64,000 nucleotides of DNA from Clostridia bacterium. Lineage in GTDB: Bacteria > Bacillota > Clostridia > Christensenellales > Aristaeellaceae. This document shows positions 40,249-49,403 of the stretch, piece by piece (the stretch's first letter is position 1; each line of letters begins with the position of its first letter). The notes below the pieces were generated by a model. The model saw only the letters and a program-made list of their open reading frames with translations, searched no databases and was not told the origin of the DNA. The DNA is taken from NCBI GenBank assembly GCA_017395065.1, contig JAFPWH010000063.1:1-64000 (forward strand), in the 5' to 3' direction. The translations under genes and the position numbers were made by a program.

Positions 40249-41529
40249 TCAGGTCTCGTTGTCGAAGTCAAACAGGGTCACCTCGAAGTCGAGGTACTCG
40301 CCCTCGCCGAGGTCGTCGGTCGTCTCGGCGTTTTCGAGGCCCTCGAGCCTGTAGACCTTGACGTTGATCGTATCGCCGAAGGCGTGCGCGTCCAGCGCGG
40401 CGCGGATGACCGAGAGGCTCGTTGCGATCTGGCCGTCGACCTCGACGATCACGTCGTAGGGCTTGATGCCCGCAAGCGCCGCCGGGCTTCCGCCGGACAC
40501 TTCGCTGATCAGCATGCCGCCGGGGAGAAGACCCGCGTACACGAGGTAATAATTGCCCGTGGAGACCATGCTGCCGGTCACGCCCAGCATGGGCTTGTCG
40601 CCGGAAACAGTCTGCGTGCTGCCGCTGATGTCGTCCGCCTTGGAGTTGTCGCCGTTCAGCAGCTTTACGATGGCTTCGCTGATGACGGGCTTTGCGGTGT
40701 TGATCGGGATGGCCAGGCCGATGCCTTCGATGTAGGTGTTATTGGAGGTCGCGCCGGAATACTTGCGGGAAGGGATGCCCATGAGCTGTCCCTGCACGTT
40801 GAACAGGCCGCCGCCGGAGTTGCCGGAGTTGATCGCCGCGTCCGTCTGGATCATGGTGTTGGTGATCTTGGTCTTCAGGCCGTATTTGTCGGTGACGGTC
40901 GTGGAGCTGATGGCCCTGTTGAGGCCGGAGATGATGCCCAGCGTGACTGTGCTGCTCAGTTCGTCCATCAGGGGATTGCCGATACAGATGGCCCACTCGC
41001 CGACCTGCAATTGATCGCTGTCGCCCAGCGGAACGGCCTCCACCTCGAGACCCGGCACGTAGATGACCGCGAGGTCCTGCGCTTCGTCGTAAGCAAGCAG
41101 CGTTCCGTCCAGCTCCTCTTCGTCACCGAAGGCGCTCACGCTCAGACGCTTGGCGTTCTCCACGACGTGGTAATTGGTAAGGACCAGTTCCTTGTACACC
41201 ACCACGCCGCTGCCGGTCGCCGCGAGCTGCTCGACCGCTTCGTCGCTCCTGCCGCGGTTGCCGCCGCCGTAGCCGTAGCCGAAACCGAAGCCGTAGCCGA
41301 AGCCGTTGCCGTAAGAGTTATAGCGGTATTCCTGATAATTGTTTACGCCAAGAACGCTGTTTTGCACCCTGCTTATCGTTTCGGTATAGGCGTTTGCGCT
41401 CAGGGCCTTGTCGGTCGTGGTTTGCGTGACCGAAGAGGCGATCTGCTCGGCCTCCTCGTTCGTCACGGCCAGCGCGACGCAGCCGACTGCCAGCGCGATG
41501 ATCAGTGCGATAGCCAGAATTTTTTTCAT
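40249..41529 (-). CDS. HtrA/DegP-like trypsin-type serine protease with PDZ domain
   Basis: 426 residues. N-terminal signal anchor (IALIIALAVGCVALAV), then an unusual Gly/Tyr/Phe-rich linker (residues about 68-92, GNGFGYGFGFGYGYGGGN). The trypsin-like domain has catalytic His in LTNYHVVEN (near 119), Asp in EAQDLAVIY (near 152) and Ser in SGNSGGGLF (near 237). A C-terminal PDZ domain (MLISEVSGGSPAALAGIKPYD) follows. Degrades or chaperones misfolded proteins on the outer face of the membrane. GAGGAAAACG precedes ATG 41529. The neighbouring PrsA-like foldase and two-component system suggest an envelope-stress locus. Confidence 0.9.
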   Translation of the reverse strand: MKKILAIALIIALAVGCVALAVTNEEAEQIASSVTQTTTDKALSANAYTETISRVQNSVLGVNNYQEYRYNSYGNGFGYGFGFGYGYGGGNRGRSDEAVEQLAATGSGVVVYKELVLTNYHVVENAKRLSVSAFGDEEELDGTLLAYDEAQDLAVIYVPGLEVEAVPLGDSDQLQVGEWAICIGNPLMDELSSTVTLGIISGLNRAISSTTVTDKYGLKTKITNTMIQTDAAINSGNSGGGLFNVQGQLMGIPSRKYSGATSNNTYIEGIGLAIPINTAKPVISEAIVKLLNGDNSKADDISGSTQTVSGDKPMLGVTGSMVSTGNYYLVYAGLLPGGMLISEVSGGSPAALAGIKPYDVIVEVDGQIATSLSVIRAALDAHAFGDTINVKVYRLEGLENAETTDDLGEGEYLDFEVTLFDFDNET

Positions 41530-41591
41530 AATCGTTTTCCTCCATTCATTTCATTCGGTTGATTACTTTGTATGTATATCTTAAGCCGTTT

Positions 41592-42521
41592 TCACGGCGT
41601 AAGCTCGTCCCAGTAATCGGCGTTCAGGCTGTATTCCGCCGCGCCGTACAGGCGCTTGTACTCCGCCTGATAGGCCTGCTTTCGCGCGTCCATGAGCCGC
41701 TTTTCCACTTCGGCGTCGTAGAGCGAGGTGTCCGAATCGCTTATCAGCCGCAGCACAAACAGACCGTAGTCTGTTTCGATGATTTGGGAGACCTCTCCGG
41801 GCTTCAGCCCTTTCACGGCGTCGAGCAGCGTTCCGTCGTCCCTGCTTTCCGCGGGGCACAGGGTCATGCTGCCGGCGCTCAGCCGCCTGCTCAAACGCGC
41901 CGCTTCCTTGTAGGAGCCCTGAAAGCCGCTTATCCGCGCCATCAGCTCCATGCAGCTTTGCTTCTTTGCGTCGTCCGCGCCGTACTCGTAAAACGGTACG
42001 TACAGGTATTCGGCCTCATAGGCGACGTAAGCGCTCCTGTCCACCTGCGCGGTCACGGCCTCCTCGTCGATCGTCTGAAAGCTCAGCATCAGGCTGTACG
42101 CCTTGCCCGCAAGCACGCGCATCCGGCAGACGGCAAGCAGGTCCTGCGCGGTGAAGCCCTCGTTTTCGGGGCAGGCGCGCGCGGTCTCCTCGCAAATTGC
42201 CGTTTCTTCCGCGCTCAGGCGAAGGCCCTTTTCCCCGGCCATGTCGCAGAAGACCGCGATCATCACCAGCTGTTTGAACGCGTCCGCCTTTACGCTGTCC
42301 CACACGCTCTGACCGTTTGGGTAGCTCAGCGACCAGTAGTCGATGCCCAGCGTCCTTTGGTAGTAGTCCAGCATTTCGGAATAGTTCTGCTTGACCAGCC
42401 ACATCCAGGCGCCGGCCTCTCCCACGCTGATTGCGCGCCCGTTCACGGTGAGGGCGCTCTCGGCCGCGGCACACGTGCAAAGCATCACGAGCGCGATCAT
42501 CAAAGCAGCCGATCGCTTCAT
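41592..42521 (-). CDS. PrsA/SurA-like foldase (peptidyl-prolyl isomerase)
   Basis: 309 residues. Signal peptide MKRSAALMIALVMLCTCAAA (SPI; the Cys could also make it a lipoprotein, though the lipobox is poor). An N-terminal helical chaperone domain and a parvulin-type rotamase region are indicated by TLLDAVKGLKPGEVSQIIETDYGLFVLRL near the C-terminus. Helps secreted proteins fold outside the membrane. GGAGGGC precedes ATG 42521. It lies 62 bases upstream of the HtrA-like gene on the same strand and they may be cotranscribed. Divergent from the two-component genes. Confidence 0.78.
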   Translation of the reverse strand: MKRSAALMIALVMLCTCAAAESALTVNGRAISVGEAGAWMWLVKQNYSEMLDYYQRTLGIDYWSLSYPNGQSVWDSVKADAFKQLVMIAVFCDMAGEKGLRLSAEETAICEETARACPENEGFTAQDLLAVCRMRVLAGKAYSLMLSFQTIDEEAVTAQVDRSAYVAYEAEYLYVPFYEYGADDAKKQSCMELMARISGFQGSYKEAARLSRRLSAGSMTLCPAESRDDGTLLDAVKGLKPGEVSQIIETDYGLFVLRLISDSDTSLYDAEVEKRLMDARKQAYQAEYKRLYGAAEYSLNADYWDELTP

Positions 42522-42626
42522 TTTGCCCTCCCCCCATTTCTTCAGGCTTGACTGTATTATAGCGCCAGACTTATGAAGATGCGATAGGCAAATTCTTATG
42601 ATTTCTTAATTCTTGCCGCGGGGCTA

Positions 42627-42655
42627 TGGAAAACAGGCCGCTTTTGCTATATAAT
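42627..42655 (+). promoter_or_regulatory. Promoter of the two-component operon
   Basis: TGGAAA (42627-42632), 17 bases, TATAAT (42650-42655). The transcript would start near 42662, only about 10 bases before the start codon, so the message is almost leaderless. Confidence 0.5.
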
Positions 42656-42671
42656 AAAACGGGTGATGAAA

Positions 42672-43370
42672 ATGGAAGACACAAAGCGCATACTGCTCGC
42701 GGACGACGACCGGGACATACGCGAGGTCGGACGCGTGCTGCTGGAAAACGAGGGCTACGAGGTCGTCGAGGCAAAGGACGGCGCGCAGGCCGTATCCCTT
42801 GCGGGCGAGGACATAGACCTTTATATACTGGACATCATGATGCCCGTGAAAAACGGCTATCAGGCGTGCAGGGAAATACGGCAGATCTCCTCCGCGCCGA
42901 TCCTGTTTCTGACCGCGCGCAGTCAGGACAGCGACAAGGCCATGGGCTTTTCCTCCGGCGCGGACGACTATCTGAGCAAGCCCTTCAGCTATACGGAGCT
43001 GATCGCGCGGGTAAAGGCGCTTTTGAGGAGATACTACATCTACAAGGGCAAGGACACGAAGGAAGAAAAAGGCGAGATCGTCATACGCGACCTGGTCATC
43101 GACCCGCAGGGCTGCCGCGTGGAGCGCGCGGGCGTGAGCATTCCTTTGACCGACATAGAATTCAGGCTGCTTCTGACGATGGCCGAAAACCGCAAAAAGG
43201 TGTTTTCCGCCGAAGAACTGTACGAAAAGATCTGGAACGAGCCCTATTTCTACGCCTGCAACAACACCGTCATGGTGCACATACGCAACTTAAGGCGCAA
43301 AATAGAGCCCGATCCCAACGATCCCGTCTATGTGAAAACCGTTTGGGGAAAGGGCTACAGGGTTGATTAG
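42672..43370 (+). CDS. Response regulator, OmpR/PhoB family (VanR-like)
   Basis: 232 residues. Receiver domain with the acidic pocket LLADDDRD, phospho-acceptor Asp in LYILDIMMP (near residue 53) and Lys in YLSKPFSY, joined to a winged-helix DNA-binding domain ending KTVWGKGYRVD. Starts at ATG 42672 (earlier GTG 42663 and ATG 42666 are in frame); GGGTG six bases upstream favours it. Works with the histidine kinase whose start overlaps its stop. Targets unknown; the adjacent HtrA- and PrsA-like genes are candidates. Confidence 0.92.
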   Translation: MEDTKRILLADDDRDIREVGRVLLENEGYEVVEAKDGAQAVSLAGEDIDLYILDIMMPVKNGYQACREIRQISSAPILFLTARSQDSDKAMGFSSGADDYLSKPFSYTELIARVKALLRRYYIYKGKDTKEEKGEIVIRDLVIDPQGCRVERAGVSIPLTDIEFRLLLTMAENRKKVFSAEELYEKIWNEPYFYACNNTVMVHIRNLRRKIEPDPNDPVYVKTVWGKGYRVD

Positions 43371-44769
43371 GAACGGAAGAAGGCGCCTTGGGCTGCTTTT
43401 GACGCTCTATGCGTTTTTGTCGCTTATGCTGGCCGCGGCGGTGTTCCTGGGCGGACGATGGCTGGGCGAGCGCGTCGTAAACGACGTGGTCTACACAAAG
43501 CAGAACATCCTTAAGCACGAAGCCGGGGTGTATACCGAGCTTTGCGCCTACATCCGCAAGGAGGGCATACAGGACGCGGCCGACAACGAAAAGCTGCGCG
43601 CCTGGTTTAAGGACAGGGATCACCTGATTGCCTTTATCTACGACTACTACAAGCAGTCCAGCGGCGCCAGGAGCTCCGTGGGCAGCTTCCTTTCCAGTTC
43701 GGACGAGGACACGATCGTGTACTCCTCTGTTTCCGAGCCGATGAGCACCTACGCTGTTTTGCAGAGTCAGTACGAGGGTTACTGGTTTCACGGTCCCCTC
43801 GAGATCCGCGGCGCGAACGACTTTCCGATGGTGGTCCGCATCATCTACTTCCCGATGTACACGGCGTCGATCTTCGTACTCGTGCTGAGCGCGGTTCTGG
43901 CCTTCATGGCGTTTGCGCTGTGCCTTACGCTGCTTTTCCGGCGAAAGACCGGCTACATTTCAAAGCTCTCTTCGGAGCTCAACGCGATGGCGGCGGGCGA
44001 ACTGAACGTGCCGATGACCGTGAAGGGAAACGACGAATTGACCACGCTCGCCGAAAACATGGACGAAATGCGCCTGTCCTTCATCAAGCGTCTCGAAAAG
44101 GAAGAGCAGATGAACAAAAACGCCTCGCGCCTCCTGACCGACATGTCCCACGATCTGAGGACCCCGCTCACGGCGCTGATCGGCTATCTGGAAATACTGG
44201 ACGGCGGCAAGGCGGGAAGCGAGGAACAGCGGGCGAAATACGTCTTATCCGCCAAAAACCGCGCCTATCAGATCAAGAACATGACGGACGAGCTGTTCGA
44301 ATACTTTTTGGTGTATTCCTACGACGCGGAAAAGATCGAAAAGCAGACCTGCGACGCCCTGACGCTGATAAGCCAGCTCTGGGACGAGGCGAGCTTCGGC
44401 CTGGAGAGCGAAGGCTTCCGGGTGGAGACCGTCATGGGCGACATAAACGCGCAGCTCGAGGCGAACCCGAACCTTTTGCGCCGCGTGTTCGACAACGTCG
44501 TATCGAACATCATAAAATACGCGGACAGGAGCGAACCTGTCCGGTGCGTGTCCGCGCTCGAAAAGAACGTTCTGACCGTAAGCGTGAGCAATCTTTCGCT
44601 CGAAGCGCCCAAGAGCACGGACTCGAGCCACATTGGCCTCAGCTCCTGCAAAAAGATCGCGGAGCTGCACGGCGGAAGCTTTGAGACCCAGCTCGTCGCT
44701 TCCGGCGAAAACGACCCCCGCAGCGTCTTCGTGTGCCGCTTTTCTCTGCCTGTTTTAACAAAACAGTAA
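43363..44769 (+). CDS. Sensor histidine kinase (VanS-like)
   Basis: 468 residues. Membrane helix near 8-30, a 130-residue external sensor domain, a second helix near 165-190, HAMP, dimerisation domain with the phospho-acceptor in MSHDLRTPLTALIGY (His near residue 262) and an ATPase domain with the N-box RVFDNVVSNIIKYA. The start is TTG 43363, overlapping the response regulator stop by 8 bases, so translation is coupled. The C-terminal G boxes are weak (HIGLSSCKKIAELHGG). Signal unknown. Confidence 0.9.
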   Translation: MIRNGRRRLGLLLTLYAFLSLMLAAAVFLGGRWLGERVVNDVVYTKQNILKHEAGVYTELCAYIRKEGIQDAADNEKLRAWFKDRDHLIAFIYDYYKQSSGARSSVGSFLSSSDEDTIVYSSVSEPMSTYAVLQSQYEGYWFHGPLEIRGANDFPMVVRIIYFPMYTASIFVLVLSAVLAFMAFALCLTLLFRRKTGYISKLSSELNAMAAGELNVPMTVKGNDELTTLAENMDEMRLSFIKRLEKEEQMNKNASRLLTDMSHDLRTPLTALIGYLEILDGGKAGSEEQRAKYVLSAKNRAYQIKNMTDELFEYFLVYSYDAEKIEKQTCDALTLISQLWDEASFGLESEGFRVETVMGDINAQLEANPNLLRRVFDNVVSNIIKYADRSEPVRCVSALEKNVLTVSVSNLSLEAPKSTDSSHIGLSSCKKIAELHGGSFETQLVASGENDPRSVFVCRFSLPVLTKQ

Positions 44770-44797
44770 TTACACCTTCACCGCTGTGTGCTATAAT
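44770..44797 (+). promoter_or_regulatory. Promoter of pgsA
   Basis: TTACAC (44770-44775), 16 bases, TATAAT (44792-44797), about 30 bases before the start. Confidence 0.55.
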
Positions 44798-44828
44798 TCT
44801 GTGCAGTATAGCAGATCGAGGGATGATC

Positions 44829-45431
44829 ATGGTTCAGGGCGAGGGAGAAAACAGGCTTTTGACGATACCGAACGTACTTACGCTGTTCCGGTTTATACTG
44901 GTGCCTTTTTTTGTGATTGCCTTTTACCAGTATCCCGATAAGAGATATTACTCCCTGGCCGTCTTCGCTTTGGCCAGCGTCACCGACGCGGTGGACGGAT
45001 ATCTTGCGCGCAAGCTCAATCAGGTATCGCATTTCGGAAAGCTGTTCGACCCCGCTGCCGACAAATTGATGATCGTCAGCATGCTGTTCTGCCTGAAGTT
45101 CGTTGGCCTGCTCGCGCCGTTCCGCCTGAAATGGCTGAATAACGCCATCCTCTACACGCTTCTTGCCAAGGAGCTGTTCATGATCCTCGGGGGAATGTAC
45201 ATGCTAAAGCGCGGCATCGTGGTGCATTCCAACTACGTGGGCAAAACCGCGACCGCGCTGTTCGTGCTTGCGATCCTTTTGGTGTTCCCGTCAAACGGCA
45301 CAAGTCCCTGGCACGGCGTTGCCGTTTTGCAGGACATAGGGCTTTGGACGATGCTGGCCGCCACGGTCATGTCGTTTGCGGCGCTGACGGTCTACGTCGC
45401 GCAAAGCGTTAAAATACTGAAACGGAATTGA
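44829..45431 (+). CDS. pgsA: CDP-diacylglycerol-glycerol-3-phosphate 3-phosphatidyltransferase
   Basis: 200 residues, several membrane helices. The CDP-alcohol phosphotransferase signature is complete: TDAVDGYLARKLNQ followed by GKLFDPAADK (D-x2-DG-x2-AR-x8-G-x3-D-x3-D), with metal-binding Asp residues. Makes phosphatidylglycerol phosphate, first step of anionic phospholipid synthesis, in the cytoplasmic membrane. ATG 44829 follows GAGGG by 6 bases; ATG 44823 is an alternative. Assignment to pgsA rather than another CDP-alcohol transferase rests on length and family resemblance. Confidence 0.88.
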   Translation: MVQGEGENRLLTIPNVLTLFRFILVPFFVIAFYQYPDKRYYSLAVFALASVTDAVDGYLARKLNQVSHFGKLFDPAADKLMIVSMLFCLKFVGLLAPFRLKWLNNAILYTLLAKELFMILGGMYMLKRGIVVHSNYVGKTATALFVLAILLVFPSNGTSPWHGVAVLQDIGLWTMLAATVMSFAALTVYVAQSVKILKRN

Positions 45432-45456
45432 CCTGTGCGCCCTTTGTTGTTATAAT
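45428..45456 (+). promoter_or_regulatory. Promoter of the T-box/valS transcript
   Basis: TTGACC (45428-45433), 17 bases, TATAAT (45451-45456). The -35 box overlaps the stop codon of pgsA. Transcription would start near 45463. Confidence 0.8.
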
Positions 45457-45473
45457 ACTGCCATAAAATCCTG

Positions 45474-45664
45474 AGAAAAAGAGTAGTAGGCCCCGGCGTC
45501 CTACAGAGAAGGCGGTTCATCGGCTGAAAGACCGCCAAGGACAGCGCCCCGGCCCAAGTCGCTTCAGAGGAGGAAGGGTGAAATCATCAGCCCTTCACGG
45601 GTAAGCCCGTTACAGCAGGAACCGACAAATATTGGTGGTACCGTCCAATAGGTATCGCCTTTTT
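45474..45664 (+). promoter_or_regulatory. T-box riboswitch (valine, tRNA-sensing)
   Basis: Stem I pairs GGCC and GGCG...CGCC, with a long distal hairpin GGCGGT/ACCGCC; the specifier loop opposite AGUA holds GTC (45558-45560), a valine codon. The T-box core TGGTACC (45636-45642) offers UGGU, which pairs with the A73-CCA end of tRNA(Val). Antiterminator ATTGG/CCAAT (45631-45635/45645-45649) competes with terminator GGTGGTACC/GGTATCGCC (45634-45642/45651-45659) followed by T5. Uncharged tRNA(Val) would turn on valS. Assignment to Val is from the specifier and the next gene. Confidence 0.9.
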
Positions 45665-45702
45665 GTTGCACTTGAAACAGACTGCCGAAAAGGAGTGTTC
45701 TA

Positions 45703-48432
45703 ATGGAAAATCAAAACGATTTCACGATGGCGAAGGTGTATTCGCCAAAGGATATGGAGGAGCGCATCTATAAAACGTGGGAGGAGAGCGGCGCTTTCAA
45801 GCCCAAAATAATAAAGGGCAAAAAGCCGTTCACGATCGTGATGCCTCCGCCGAACATCACGGGACAATTGCACGTGGGCCACGCGCTGGACGAAATGCCC
45901 CAGGACGTGCTGATCCGCTATCACCGCATGAAGGGCGATCCCACGCTGTGGGTGCCCGGCACCGATCACGCCGCCATCGCCACGGAAGTGAAGGTCGTGG
46001 AAGCGCTCAAGAAAGAGGGACTGAACAAGCAGGACCTCGGGCGCGAAGGCTTTTTGGCGCGCGTTTGGGACTGGAAAAAGGAATACGGCGGCAGGATCGT
46101 GCGGCAGCTCAGAAAGCTGGGCGTAAGCTGCGACTGGTCCAGGGAGCGCTTCACGATGGACGCGGGCTTAAGCCGCGCCGTGCGCGAGACCTTCGTCCGC
46201 CTGTACGAAAAGGATCTGATCTATCAGGGCTGGCGCATGGTCAACTGGTGCCCGTGCTGCGAGACGTCCATTTCCGACGCGGAGGTGGAATACGTCGAGC
46301 AGAACGGTAACTTCTGGCACCTGCTCTATCCCGTGAAGGAAACAGGCGAAATGCTGGAGCTCGCCACCACCCGCCCCGAGACCATGCTGGGCGACACCGC
46401 CGTGGCCATCAACGCGGAGGACGAAAGGTACAAACACCTGCACGGCTGCCACGTGATACTGCCGCTCGTCAATAAAGAGATCCCCATCGTGTGCGACGAG
46501 CACGCCGACATGACCAAGGGAACGGGCGTCGTGAAGATCACGCCCGCCCACGACCCCAATGACTACGAGGTGGGCAAGCGGCACGATCTGCCGATGGTCA
46601 GGGTCTTCACCTACGACGGGCACATGACCGGCGCCGAAGAGGCCGCCGAGAACGCCCGCCTGATCGCCGAAGGCCGCGCCACGAAGGACGAGCCCGTCGT
46701 GCTGGACTGCGGCAAATACGCAGGCATGACCACGTTGGAGGCAAGAAAGGCCATCGTAAAGGACCTGGAGGCCCTCGGCCTTCTCAAGAGCGTGGAGCCC
46801 CTCACCCACGAGGTCGGCACCTGCTACCGCTGCCACAACACGATCGAGCCCATGGTCTCCAAGCAGTGGTTCGTGAAGATGGCGCCTCTGGCAAAACCCG
46901 CCGCGGACGCCGCCAGGAGCAAGGAGCTCGTCTTCGTGCCCGAGCGCTTCGAAAAGACCTTTCTGAACTGGATGGACAACACCCGCGACTGGTGCATAAG
47001 CCGCCAGCTCTGGTGGGGCCACAGGATCCCCGCGTTCTACTGCGACAAGTGTGCAAAGGTCCACGTGACCCGGGAAGACATCACCGTCTGCCCGGACTGC
47101 GGCTCCCCCGTAAGGCAGGACGAGGACGTGCTGGACACCTGGTTCTCGTCGGCGCTATGGCCCTTCTCCACGCTGGGCTGGCCGGAGGAGACCGAAGACT
47201 ATAAATACTTCTACCCCAACAGCGTGCTCTCCTGCGGCTACGACATCATCTTCTTCTGGCTGGCGCGCATGGTGTTCAGCGGAATAGAGCAGACCGGCAA
47301 GTGCCCCTTCCACGTGGCGCTGATGCACGGACTGGTGCGCGACGGGCAGGGCAAGAAAATGTCCAAATCCGCCGGCAACGGCATAGACCCCATCGAGGTC
47401 ATCGACAAGTACGGCGCGGACGCGCTGCGCTTCAGCCTCGAAATCGGCGTAGCCCCCGGCGCGGACGTGCGCATGAGCCTCGAAAAGATCGAGACCTACC
47501 GCAATTTCGCAAACAAGATCTGGAACGCGAGCCGCTTTGCACTGATGAACATGCAGGGCTTTGAGCCCAAGGGCGTGCCCTCGGAAGATAAGCTGGCGCC
47601 CAGCGACAAGTGGATCCTCAAGCGCTTCAACGACATCGTCAGGGAGCTTACCGACAACCTCGAATCCTTCGACATCGGCATGGGCGCCTACAACCTGTAC
47701 GACTTCGTGTGGAGCTGCTTCTGCGACTGGTACATCGAGATGGCCAAGCACGAACTGAACGGCGACGATCCCGAAGCAAAAAACGCGACGCAGGAAACGC
47801 TGAACTACGTGCTGACCGGCATACTCAAGCTGCTGCACCCCTACATGCCCTTCATCACCGAGGAGCTGTACAGCTATCTGCCCGGCCACGAAGGCATGCT
47901 GATAAACGCAAGCTGGCCCGAGGCGCGCCCGGAATTCGACTTTGCCTTAGACGCGTCGCGCATGGAGGCCGTCATGGACATCATCCGCTCCGCCAGGAAC
48001 CTGCGCGCCGAAATGAAGGTGAACGCCTCCAAAAAGGCGACGCTCATCCTCAAGTGCTCGGACGAGTACAAAGCGGTCTTCAAAAAGGCCGAGGGCTACT
48101 TTACGCGCCTGGCCTCTGCCAGCAGCGTGGAGTACATCGGCCTGAGCGAGCCCAACCCCGAAAAGTCCGCTTCCGCGGTGACCGGCGGCGCATCGCTGTT
48201 CATTCCCATGGGCGAGCTCGTGGACGTGGACAAGGAGATCGCGCGCCTTGGCAAGGAGCTCGAAGGCACGCTGGGCGAAATCAAACGCAGCGAAGGCAAG
48301 CTCGGCAATCCCGGCTTTGTGAGCAAGGCGCCCGCCAACCTGATCGAGCAGGAGAAGCAGAAGGCAGAAAAGAACAAGGCCCTCGCGCAGACCATAAGCG
48401 AGCGCATCAAAGAGCTCGAAAGCCTGAGGTGA
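45703..48432 (+). CDS. valS: Valyl-tRNA synthetase
   Basis: 909 residues. Class I aminoacyl-tRNA synthetase with PPPNITGQLHVGHAL (HIGH box, near residue 50) and GKKMSKSAGNG (KMSKS box, near 552), an editing domain between them (ATTRPETMLGDTAVA) and a C-terminal coiled-coil arm (IARLGKELEGTLGEIKRSE). Charges tRNA(Val) with valine. AAAAGGAG precedes ATG 45703. Controlled by the T-box just upstream. Length and domain order are normal for bacteria. Confidence 0.97.
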   Translation: MENQNDFTMAKVYSPKDMEERIYKTWEESGAFKPKIIKGKKPFTIVMPPPNITGQLHVGHALDEMPQDVLIRYHRMKGDPTLWVPGTDHAAIATEVKVVEALKKEGLNKQDLGREGFLARVWDWKKEYGGRIVRQLRKLGVSCDWSRERFTMDAGLSRAVRETFVRLYEKDLIYQGWRMVNWCPCCETSISDAEVEYVEQNGNFWHLLYPVKETGEMLELATTRPETMLGDTAVAINAEDERYKHLHGCHVILPLVNKEIPIVCDEHADMTKGTGVVKITPAHDPNDYEVGKRHDLPMVRVFTYDGHMTGAEEAAENARLIAEGRATKDEPVVLDCGKYAGMTTLEARKAIVKDLEALGLLKSVEPLTHEVGTCYRCHNTIEPMVSKQWFVKMAPLAKPAADAARSKELVFVPERFEKTFLNWMDNTRDWCISRQLWWGHRIPAFYCDKCAKVHVTREDITVCPDCGSPVRQDEDVLDTWFSSALWPFSTLGWPEETEDYKYFYPNSVLSCGYDIIFFWLARMVFSGIEQTGKCPFHVALMHGLVRDGQGKKMSKSAGNGIDPIEVIDKYGADALRFSLEIGVAPGADVRMSLEKIETYRNFANKIWNASRFALMNMQGFEPKGVPSEDKLAPSDKWILKRFNDIVRELTDNLESFDIGMGAYNLYDFVWSCFCDWYIEMAKHELNGDDPEAKNATQETLNYVLTGILKLLHPYMPFITEELYSYLPGHEGMLINASWPEARPEFDFALDASRMEAVMDIIRSARNLRAEMKVNASKKATLILKCSDEYKAVFKKAEGYFTRLASASSVEYIGLSEPNPEKSASAVTGGASLFIPMGELVDVDKEIARLGKELEGTLGEIKRSEGKLGNPGFVSKAPANLIEQEKQKAEKNKALAQTISERIKELESLR

Positions 48433-48509
48433 ACCGACTTTGCCTTGCGCAAAGGCCTGCCATGATCAAATTGCGTTGATATACACCCATCCCATTCAGG
48501 AGACGTAAA

Positions 48510-49403
48510 ATGCCCGACGACATATCGCTCAGTCTTAAAGCGCAGCTCGCCCTTCAAAAGGCGGGCTTCGACTACACGCGCTCGCTCGGGCAGAACTTTC
48601 TTTTCGACGAGGAACTGCTTGAAAAGATCGCCGCCCTGGGCGGCGCGGACGAGGGTGTGAACGTGCTGGAGATCGGCCCCGGCGCGGGCCTTCTGACCGC
48701 CGTCATGGCGAAAAGAAAGGCAAACGTGCTCGCCGTGGAAGTGGACAGGTCGCTCGAAAGCGTGCTTGGCAGCGTTCTTAGCGATATGCGAAACGTCAAA
48801 ATCGTCTTCGCCGACGCGCTGAAGACAGACCTCGGCGCGCTCGTGCGCGAAACCTTCGCAAGCGACGACTACGTCATCTGCGCAAACCTGCCCTACTACA
48901 TCACCGCCGATTTTCTGATCAAAGCGGTGACGGCCGAACCGCTTGCCCGCAGCATCACCCTTATGCTGCAGAAGGAAGCCGCGCAAAGGGTGCTGTCCAA
49001 ACCCGGCGAAGAGGGCTGGTGCGCGCTGAGCGCGCTGGTCTCGTTCTACTGCGAGGGCGAAACGCTGTTGGACGTTCCGCGAAGCGCCTTTACGCCGGTC
49101 CCCCACGTGGACAGCGCGCTGATCAGGTTAACGCCCAAATGCGAAAGGGTCGTGCCGGACGCGCTTTCAAGGCGCTTCACGGGCTTTATCAAAAGCGCGT
49201 TCGCGATGCGCAGAAAGACGCTGCAAAACAACATAAGCAGTTCTTACAATATCCCCAAGGAGCGGATCGCCCAGGCCCTGACCTCAGCCGGAAAGGACCC
49301 CAAAACACGGGGCGAAGCGCTCACGCTCGAAGAACTCGGAAGGGTGTTTTTGACCCTCAAGGAGATTTATGAACAAACAGACGGAAAAGAGGGAAAGACG
49401 TAA
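48510..49403 (+). CDS. rsmA: 16S rRNA dimethyladenosine transferase
   Basis: 297 residues. S-adenosylmethionine-binding motifs VLEIGPGAGLLTAV (motif I, near 53) and CANLPYYIT (motif IV, NLPY, near 126), preceded by the family opening SLGQNFLFDEELLEKIA. Dimethylates A1518 and A1519 at the 3' end of 16S rRNA, late in small-subunit assembly. GGAGACG precedes ATG 48510. Its last 35 bases overlap the first ABC exporter gene downstream, so the three genes after valS form a transcriptional unit. Confidence 0.95.
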   Translation: MPDDISLSLKAQLALQKAGFDYTRSLGQNFLFDEELLEKIAALGGADEGVNVLEIGPGAGLLTAVMAKRKANVLAVEVDRSLESVLGSVLSDMRNVKIVFADALKTDLGALVRETFASDDYVICANLPYYITADFLIKAVTAEPLARSITLMLQKEAAQRVLSKPGEEGWCALSALVSFYCEGETLLDVPRSAFTPVPHVDSALIRLTPKCERVVPDALSRRFTGFIKSAFAMRRKTLQNNISSSYNIPKERIAQALTSAGKDPKTRGEALTLEELGRVFLTLKEIYEQTDGKEGKT

